DNA from: Eurosta solidaginis
Lineage: Eukaryota; Arthropoda; Insecta; Diptera; Tephritidae
Direction of reading: 5' to 3'
Assembly (NCBI RefSeq): GCF_040869045.1
Contig: NC_090319.1
Location: 176,612,645 to 176,676,644, forward strand
DNA length: 64,000 nt
The notes below the pieces were generated by a model. That model was not told the DNA's origin. It was given only the letters and a program-made list of their open reading frames with translations, and did no database searches. Within the stretch, counting starts at the first letter, position 1. Each line of letters opens with the position of its first letter. A program made the translations under genes and the position numbers. This document shows, piece by piece, positions 57,032-64,000 of the stretch.

Positions 57032-57530
57032 TCACCCTTCACCTGGCCCGGACGACAGTTGTGGTGTCTTCGGACTATTTCCCTCCGTCGCCCCTGACCT
57101 GCATTCGAACGACCGAACGACCCCTTCTCCACGGCTCTGGATTCGGCCGTGAACCGGTGCGTGTGCACAAGGGGCTACTGCTGTGCCTTTAAGGTGCACT
57201 TCCCCTCCGCCCACGGATCGATCCAAGGTGTCTCGGCTGGTACAACCTCGCCCCTTTGCCCACCTTCTATCTATCACGCAAGTAGGGAGGCGGGGGTGTC
57301 CAGCGGTGGAGCCTGCACTAGCCGAGTCCCCGCAGTCTTTCGTAGGTCACCGATCCGTCCGATACCGCCGACGACTACCCCTATCAGGAACAACCAGCCA
57401 CTGTACAGGTAAGATCCGTTACCAGCATACATCCCTTCCGCCTTCGCCCTGGTACGCGTTCCGGAGCCCACCGTTGCTGCTGTCACATCGTCGCCTATCT
57501 GGTGCCGCCGCTGCTTCTATCCTACCGCTG
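57032..57530. other. GC-rich sequence next to minisatellite
   Basis: Begins with the block shared with 53,637-53,698. Open frames occur on both strands because of GC-rich composition (for example 57,183-57,569 on the plus strand), but they show no domain. Possibly an untranslated leader of an unidentified element. Confidence 0.4.
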
Positions 57531-57850
57531 CCCGTCCGCTATCCTACCGCCGTTCAGCCGCCGTGCTGATTCCGCCGCTGCTCCGCCGAATGTTGGTCGT
57601 CCGCTATCATACCGCCATTCTGACCCCGTCGCTGCTACAACGACCGTTGGCCGTCCGCTATCTTTCCGCCGTTCAGCCGCCATGTTGATCCCGCCACTGC
57701 TACGACGACCGTTGGCCGCCCGCTATCCTACCGCCGTTAGGCCTCCGTGCTGATCCCGCCGGTGCTTCTGTACCGCCGTACTAATCCATCCGCTACCCTA
57801 CCACCGTTCAAATGCCGTGCTGATTGCCCCTCTGCTACGACGACTGTTTG
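57530..57850. repeat. GC-rich minisatellite of about 65-bp units
   Basis: Five imperfect units, each starting C(G/A)(T/C)CCGCTA(T/C)C followed by ACCGCCGTT and a CTGAT(C/T)CCGCC segment, at about 57,532, 57,598, 57,651, 57,716 and 57,784. It contrasts sharply with the AT-rich surroundings. Open frames through it are composition effects. Confidence 0.75.
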
Positions 57851-59150
57851 CCGCCGCTTTTCCTCCTCCCCCACCGTCTTGGAAGGGAAAGCTGCTACCT
57901 TCCTCACCTCGAGCCGTGTGTGCGTGTGTTCGTAACACATAAATACTGTGTTTATATTCAGCAGGGGTTTGTGGGACCTTTACTCGACTCTGGATTGACT
58001 GAGCGTTACCCCAGCCTAAGACAAACCCACCTCATAATCTCTTTACAGAACCTTAATTGGCCATTTTGAGCCAAGACAACAATGGCAATCCAGACTTTCC
58101 CGTTATGCTGTCGCTCTGTTAACGTATGTTGAAACATGTTCCCATAAGCTTAATCTAGTGTGGTAAAAGGCTGTCGTTACAGGCTCTCAACCGCCGTTGA
58201 TGCTTTTCATTTGTTAAGGCCGAATGAACTTCCGTCGAGTTGAGACTGTCCATTATTAATCTTTTCATTTCGAGACATTGTTGGAAACTCTGGAAATGTC
58301 CAGAAAACACCTAGGGAATATTCCATATGTTCCCGGTTTTCCTCTATATTCATGACCACCCTATGCATTACAGTATCGACAGACTTACCTTAGGTGTAAG
58401 CATGTTGTACTGAGAAGAACAATTCCTCATTCATATTTGATTTTATATAAATTATACAAATGTTTTAGTTTGTTCAATAATAATTAATTAAAATTAAGGT
58501 TTTAGCGTTAAAAATATCACAATATCATTAATGTTTAGCATTAATAATGTCAACCGACGCGGTCAGATCCAATTGCAACACAGCAATATTCTAAATCATA
58601 AGATCACTCTTAAGCTACCGCTTACTAACTCTCTATTTCCATAAGTGTTATAATTCACTCCAATAAGAAATACTAATCTTGGATTACCATAACAATACTC
58701 TCTACTGCCATCCATACAAACTACTCTTCCGGCAGTCAGCACACTTTTGCTCTGCAAATGTAGCGATGCCGTGAATTGTTCTACTCATGATGCTATGAAA
58801 GACATTAGACAGCAAATTTGCTTACGTGGGTGGCCATCAATAGTTTGTGGGCTTAACTCCTCCCTTCTAAATGAGGAGCGCCCTCGATTATTTACGTCTT
58901 GTGCAATGGTAAGTCTTAACAAAGGTATGTTCAATAATGAGGGAATGAATCATTATGGCGGAACTGAAGTGTACTCGATGGCTTTAAGCGGGCTGTGAAA
59001 GTGCTGCATGGCTTGTGTTTGAAAAGTTGTGTTCTTCTGGGACAAATGCTATTAACTTTATACTACAAAGTGAATATTAAAACTATTTTCTTACTACTAC
59101 TGGATAAAGAATTAAAATTGAAACTCCTTATAATCGTTTATATATATATA
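57851..59150. other. Unassigned sequence
   Basis: No recognisable gene. A 83-codon open frame at 58,747-58,998 has no known motif. A TATA dinucleotide run lies at 59,140-59,155. Confidence 0.4.
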
Positions 59151-59167
59151 TATGTTTGTTTTATTTG

Positions 59168-59212
59168 GCAAAACAATTGTTTCGACACTCGCGACGTGTC
59201 ATCATCAGTTGC
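59168..59212 (-). ncRNA. Hammerhead-ribozyme-like fold in second Penelope-like element
   Basis: Minus strand, in order: GCAA (stem I), CTGATGA core, an extra T, GACAC / GTGTC stem II (7-nt loop), GAAA, AC-AATT-GT minimal stem III, T, then TTGC closing stem I. Every hammerhead element is present; the only departure is one unpaired U between the core and stem II. It lies about 220 bp downstream of the Penelope-like stop codon, where PLEs carry their ribozyme-bearing terminal repeats. Confidence 0.7.
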
Positions 59213-59275
59213 TAGTTATCAACTAACCATTGTCTACAAATATAAACAAAGTATGCCTATGCAAATCAAACATTC

Positions 59276-59278
<3 letters not shown>

Positions 59279-59306
<28 letters not shown>
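59279..59306. repeat. Homopolymer T run
   Basis: About 28 consecutive T on the plus strand (A on the coding strand) in the 3' untranslated part of the Penelope-like element. Confidence 0.9.
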
Positions 59307-59427
59307 GTAAAAGCTAATGCAATGCGAAAATAATAAAAAGAGAGTTTAAACAACAACAACAAAATACAAAAGTAATTATGTACATATGTATGTAATATGT
59401 AATAACAATATATGGAACAATCTAAGT

Positions 59428-60333
59428 TTACTGGAATGCTGTGAAGAGACTCGAGTACAGTGGGCCTGTATCACGATTTACAGAATCATTTTTGTTTACA
59501 TATATATGTAGAGATTCTAAAATGTTTAATTTTTTAATATTACATTCCGACTTAATTAACTGGCAATCGTCCTCACTTATTGAATGCTCATTCGCTAAAG
59601 CATGTTCAGCGATTCCACTTCTCGGATCAATATTCTGAATATATTTTAGGTGCTCAAGTAATCTGATTCGTACAGTGCGGGTCGATTGGCCGATGTACTT
59701 TGCGCCGCATACATTCCCGTTGTCGTTTTTCTGGGAGCAAGTGATTGAATAAACGCCAGGTTTGTCCAAATTTTCGCATTTGTCTTTTGTGGATGTAAGT
59801 AATGATTTTAATTTTGTTGTTGGTTTAGGAGCCAAATTCACATTTATTTGTCTGTAGCATTTTTGTAAATCGTTAAAATAATTAGAGTCGTAGGTCATGC
59901 TACACCAAGTCTTTTTGTTTTCAACGTCCAACGTATCAAAAAATGAGCTACTCTCCCTTCGCTCTTTTTTGTTGTGGTGCTTTTTAATTATCTGCTCTAT
60001 ACTGTTAGAGCTATATCCATTTGTTTCTGCAATGCTCACAATTTTATCTCTTTCTTTTTTGTATGCCGCATAACTGAGTGGAACGTTTACTAGCCGATGA
60101 GCCATGGAATTGAAGGCAGCTAGTTTGTGGGAGTAATGATGATTGGACTCAATTGGAATAAATCGATCAGTTGAAGTCGGCTTCCGATATATATCGAATT
60201 CGATAGCTCCATCGACATTGTGTTTGATTTTTAGGTCCATAAATGGAAAAGTGGATACCGAAGTGGCAGAAAATGTACGGTTTTGTGTAAAGAAAGCTCT
60301 ATTGTCGAAATCCAGGTATAAAGAACATACCAA
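59428..60333 (-). pseudogene. Penelope-like RT C-terminus and GIY-YIG endonuclease
   Basis: 301 codons open on the minus strand. The N-terminal half is the end of the PLE RT (STFPFMDLKIKHNVDGAIEF, IYRKPTSTDRFIP, SNHHYSHKLAAFNSMAHRLV). The C-terminal half is a GIY-YIG nuclease: GVYSITC and GAKYIGQSTRTVRIRLLEHL, followed by a conserved-looking ILESLHIY glutamate region. The catalytic YVDD part of the RT is missing upstream, so the copy is 5'-truncated, and the apparent ATG is internal. It is a different family from the PLE at 24,667-28,235. Confidence 0.85.
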
Positions 60334-60420
60334 TTCAACGTTTTTTTATAATACGTACCATATCCAAACCCAATGTGAACTTTCAATTAAAGGTCTGTAG
60401 CATGTCGTAAATTCATATTT

Positions 60421-60965
60421 ATTTTAAATTGTCCTTATGGACCACCCTCCCTCTAATAAGAACTGTAGTTCCTAAGTCTTTTTCTATAACATGTTCTTCA
60501 TAAAGTGGCTTATTTCCAAGTCGAGTGTTTCTTTTTACCAAAACCTTTGTCTCCTACCTTGAATGAACGTTCTATTCGACCTTTGTTATGAGTATTTATT
60601 TTTAATTGCTGCGCTTGCCTTAGACGTGACGGCATTTCGTTATCCGTAACATCTGTAGTTGGTCTAAATAAGTCGATTGACCTTTCATTAGTTACAGAAT
60701 AAACTGTTTTATTATATTCGATGGTTGAAAGCAAAATTAAATCCCTTGTATCATCGATGTTTTTTTTTCAGTTTCAAGCACCTAGCAATCTCTATCAATG
60801 TACTATGGAACATTTCTACTTGACCGCTGGAGGTGCTGTGAAGTGGTGGAGCATTTACAATTTCAATACCAAAGCTGTTGGCAAGGAGATATCTGACAGT
60901 ATTTGAATTCAATGATTTCTCATTATCGTAGTAAATAACTCTAGCCCTAGGGAAAATGTTCATGA
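60421..60965 (-). pseudogene. Gypsy integrase, C-terminal half (third gypsy element)
   Basis: Minus-strand frames 60,963-60,751 (MNIFPRARVIYYDNEKSLNS, FGIEIVNAPPLHSTSSGQVE, with catalytic E in GQVEMFHSTL) and 60,734-60,510 (IEYNKTVYSVTNERSIDLFR, KINTHNKGRIERSFKVGDK). A shifted tail runs to about 60,421 (LYEEHVIEKDLGTTVLIRGR, ending HKDNLK). The second catalytic D sits in YYDNEKS. Frameshifts near 60,745 and 60,530. The RT and most of pol are missing between it and the gag piece at 61,040. Confidence 0.75.
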
Positions 60966-61039
60966 GTTGTATAAGTTACAGGTACGATTCCCTTAAGTTC
61001 AGATAAGGGTTTTATGTAAATTTTTGAAGCGCCTATCAA

Positions 61040-61777
61040 CATTTGCATTACCCTTCCCTTAGTTTCTACTGTTGTGCATATCCTTTCCCTAAAAAATTCA
61101 TTTCTTCAGCAATATCTTCAATTTGGTTTTCTATTACGCTACCACCATAAGATTTTTTTTCACCTATATCTGTTGAAATATGATTTATTCTCTGAATTTT
61201 CTGCCCTGTTTACCTATCGGTTTCAGGACGTGGTTTAAACTGTTGTCCGTGAGTGGCAGTGTTCAGAGAAAGTTGTCTTTGCTGGGAACTTTGGAAATTA
61301 TTGGACCTATTTCGTGGTAAAAATTCTTTTGAAGTGTTTTCAGATTCGTATGTTTGTAACCGACGTAACCGGAATATTGATGGGTCTACGTCCATTTTTT
61401 CAGGCTTTTCTGTACTTTTCGTTTATTGAATTCGCTATATGATTTTCGTAAGTCATTATTGTTTTGTTAGATAGAAGGGTGGAGCTTTCGCTCCACCTCA
61501 TCATAAATTATCAAAACCGTCAGACCCCCCTGCACTTTGAGCTTAACTCCTGTTCTATCAAAGAAATAGGTCCGCTATCGGCATAAGTAAAGTCTAGTCG
61601 TGATAGTAACTATAGCCTTAAAATTTAACACAGCATTGAAGAAGCTAAAACTCCATCTGCCGAACCCCTTACTTTCTTTCCGATGATTGTGACCGCTTGG
61701 TAGTGTTTTGCGATTTCATCATACTTTTCGTACAGTTTATAGGCCGTGTGCGCCTCTTGCCTCCATGAAACATATGC
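61040..61777 (-). pseudogene. Gypsy gag, C-terminal part (third gypsy element)
   Basis: Minus-strand frame 61,395-61,210 (RLRRLQTYESENTSKEFLPR and an asparagine/glutamine-rich tail) and a further reading near 61,150-61,070 (SVIENQIEDIAEEMNFLGKG), the usual acidic end of such Gag proteins. The piece 61,775-61,650 (YVSWRQEAHTAYKLYEKYDE, HYQAVTIIGKKVRGSADGVL) is the capsid N-terminal region, directly cut by the DNA transposon at 61,778. A perfect 8-bp hairpin GGTGGAGC-TTTC-GCTCCACC lies at about 61,487. Heavily decayed. Confidence 0.6.
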
Positions 61778-63315
61778 CCCTGTTACCGTTTACAACTTAA
61801 CTCTGGTTGGGTTGAAATTTCGCAATTTGGTATTACAGATTACAACTCAACCTGTAAAAACAAAAAATTCGGTTGAGTTGTTAGTCTAACAACTTTTTGT
61901 GGCATTACCGTTTACAACCTTGTATTGGTGTAGTTGTCAAAGACGTCAAAATCTTACAACTGATTACAAGCAGTTGTCTCATACAGTTTTGAAGTTGTTT
62001 TGAAAGAATGTAACGTTTTAGAAGACGGTTCACAACCTAACAAAATTTTTCAAAGTTTGTATCAGAAGACACGTTTCGACCTCCGATTCAAGAACCCGAA
62101 AACAAAAATGAAAATTTAATTTCTGTCATATCATTTCGGTTCAAATTTCATGTAGTTGTATTTTGCCATATTTTTTGCACACACTAATGCAGAAAGGCGT
62201 GTGGCCCACCCAGGGTTATTTTTAAAAATCGCAGCCAAAGGCCGACAACGCAGAAAGATGTTCTGTGCAAAAAAACTGTGTATCTGGCCTCATATTTCGG
62301 ACCCTCTTGAGGCATTTTGTGGGTTTTTGTAAATATTTTTCGACAGAAATAACATTTTTAATTTCCGCTTTCGAATCCTAGAAACGGAGTTAGATGGTGC
62401 ACGGGCTCATAAAACGTTACCAAAAACAAAAAAAAAAAACAAAAAATTTAAAGCCGGTAGTTAAACCTTTTTGATCAATAAATAATCAACAATTTTGTAC
62501 ACATTTATAGAAAAAAGAATGTTTAAACGAAGGATTACTTTGAATAATTTTTTCACTTTAAGGAGCGACATTCCGAAGTTGGACGAGGCTCACCGCAGTT
62601 CGGATGCAGCCAAAATAAGTGAAATTATGCGAACGTGAGTCCCACTGATACTAATAACTACTCCTCAGAATCCTGTTTTAGAGTAAAATAAAATTATAAC
62701 TGTTTGGGTTTTAATCCACTTCGCACAAATATGCTCCTCAATAATATTTAAAACCAGTCCAACACCAAATCCTTTCCACAGCATTTTTCATATCTGCCAT
62801 CAGCAAGGAATCTGAGCGTGGCGCATAATTTTAAAATAGGGTTAAAGCCTTCCCTTGAACGCGTTTGCGGAAATGGTCCTTAATTTTGTTCAGTAATGAG
62901 CAAAATGCTTCCTTTCAAATCTGCAAAAGAACTTCATTTGAAGCTCATCATTTGCCACTTAAACATTTTCTTACTTGGTGCTTGGTAGTTCCAAGGGATT
63001 GGAATGACCACGCGAATGTTTTTCGCATTCGCGACATATCAATAACCAACATTTTCGCCATGATAAAGTAGATTTCATATAATATCTGTTTAGCTTTAAA
63101 TAACAAAATCACTTTTGCAAATGCTTAAATTTCCGCCACAAATTGATCAGCTGTTCATTTATCTGTCAAATCATCACTTTCTTAGGTTGGTAACACCAAT
63201 TCAACTTCAACTGAAATAAGTTGTAATTCGTAATACGAAACAGGAGTTGAGTTGTCTGAAAGTTGAGTTGTTTTAATTACAACCCAACTAAGTTGAGTTG
63301 TATACCGTAATAGGG
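61778..63315. mobile_element. TIR DNA transposon inside gypsy gag
   Basis: About 1.54 kb. The left end CCCTGTTACCGTTTACAACTT and the right end (inverted) CCCTATTACGGTATACAACTC form imperfect inverted repeats. It separates two halves of a gag reading (FDGKQEDY on the right, VSWRQEAH on the left), so its limits are known to within a few bases. Internally the motif TTACCGTTTACAAC recurs near 61,905. A short possible exon, 62,521-62,635 (MFKRRITLNNFFTLRSDIPK, ending before GTGAGT), might be a relic of a Myb/SANT-type or transposase protein. No catalytic domain and no clean target duplication; superfamily unknown. Confidence 0.6.
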
Positions 63316-63540
63316 ACAATAGTCTTCTTGCTTGCCGTCAAATTCCGGTAAGGATTTGACGAGATCGAGGGCTTCCTCCCATTTCACATGGCCTAGAATC
63401 TCCACCTTTTCAAAAGTTTCTACTTAGGAAGTCAAAGTATTTGTAAATTTTTTTGTAACTTCATCTAGCTTCATTTCAAAATCTTGTTTGTGGACATTTA
63501 ACGCAGCCGAGATTGCAGCCGTAGCCAAGGAATACTTTAT
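63316..63540 (-). pseudogene. Gypsy gag, N-terminal part (third gypsy element)
   Basis: The minus-strand reading KYSLATAAISAALNVHKQDF (63,540-63,480), then FEKVEILGHVKWEEALDLVK and SLPEFDGKQEDY, runs up to the transposon edge. It continues on the other side at 61,775. A stop lies near 63,425. It abuts a copia fragment on the right. Confidence 0.6.
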
Positions 63541-63545
63541 TTTCG

Positions 63546-64000
63546 TTATCGTTTTCTACACAGTTTGCATGTTTCGCCTTCAAATAACACTTTATTGCCA
63601 TTCTTTGTCATTTCACGAACCGACAAGAGATTTGCACACAAATTTGGCACGTATTCCACGTTTTTGACAGTTGCTTTTGTGATTTCTTTTTCTTTACAGA
63701 GAGACAAACTCACTTCTCCCGCACACTCAACAGAAAGTTCGTTATTATTCGCAACGACAATTTTTTTGTTTTTAACATCGTGTATTTTGTTTAATAGTGA
63801 ATAGTTGTTGGTCATGTGGTTGCTTGCACCACTATCAATATACCAACCTTCACAAATGTTGTTTTTGATGTTCACTTTTTCTGTATGCTTTGCGCGAGAT
63901 TTTCTGTCAATGTGGTTGCTGTTGTTTATTTGACTGTTCGCCTTCATTTCAAACAGAACCTCTCCCCTTTCGTTTGGTTTTCTGTAATTTTCTGTGTGAT
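63546..64000 (-). pseudogene. Copia element gag-pol fragment with protease
   Basis: A 133-codon minus-strand frame (63,947-63,546) contains the Ty1/copia protease: WYIDSGASNHMTNN with D-S-G as catalytic triad, and the downstream ECAGEVSLSL...VKNVEYVPNLCANLLSVREM segment typical of copia polyproteins. The sequence to 64,000 continues upstream gag-pol and leaves the window. The frame ends at 63,546 where the gypsy gag begins, so integrase and RT are missing here. Confidence 0.85.

Noticed and set aside
57183..57569. Proline/arginine-rich 128-codon ORF
   Set aside because: Open frames exist on both strands of this GC-rich segment, there is no start context or domain, and the frame continues into the minisatellite.
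58747..58998. 83-codon ORF with cysteine residues near its start
   Set aside because: No recognisable domain, no neighbouring element to support it, and its length is within chance expectation.

Overview
The window reads as repeat-dense, AT-rich insect nuclear DNA. The mix of Ty3/gypsy, copia, LOA/R1-type and CR1/Jockey-type LINEs, Penelope-like elements (PLEs), hAT, MITEs, tRNA-derived SINEs and minisatellite-bearing Helitron/DINE-like elements suggests a higher fly; a tephritid fruit fly is my guess, not shown by the sequence. I see no intact host gene. Almost all coding potential belongs to transposable elements (TEs), mostly broken by stops, frameshifts, deletions and nested insertions.

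Layout. 1-9,840: a dispersed repeat split by a 5'-truncated LOA-type LINE (10-bp target duplication), itself split by an almost complete mag-like gypsy element (254-bp LTRs, 5-bp duplication, tRNA-Ser primer site). 9,910-16,766: a MITE, two oppositely oriented copies (A, B) of the DINE-like family, a LINE fragment and a second MITE. 16,767-22,460: a second copy of the dispersed repeat, carrying a (CAA)n-tailed SINE-like insertion and an internally deleted minus-strand gypsy element that itself carries a SINE and another small insertion. 22,579-46,481: one DINE-like copy (C) split by a 412/mdg1-like gypsy element spanning 23,097-45,806 with a TTAC duplication. That element is swollen by a PLE, DINE-like copies D, E and F, a 448-bp tandem array, a second LOA fragment, a hAT remnant and SINEs. 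46,721-53,000: a LINE ORF1 remnant and a minus-strand CR1/Jockey-like LINE. 54,200-57,900: a SINE, a decayed zinc-finger-type gene of unknown function and a GC-rich minisatellite. 59,160-64,000: a second PLE, a third gypsy element split by a TIR DNA transposon, and a copia fragment running off the window.

The insertions give a relative chronology. The two PLE 3' ends carry hammerhead-ribozyme-like folds. The five-copy 448-bp array, which carries Pol III-like boxes and is flanked by 13-bp direct repeats, and the DINE-like family with a variable 130-bp minisatellite are the least conventional structures. All family names are by eye from translated motifs; no database search was run.
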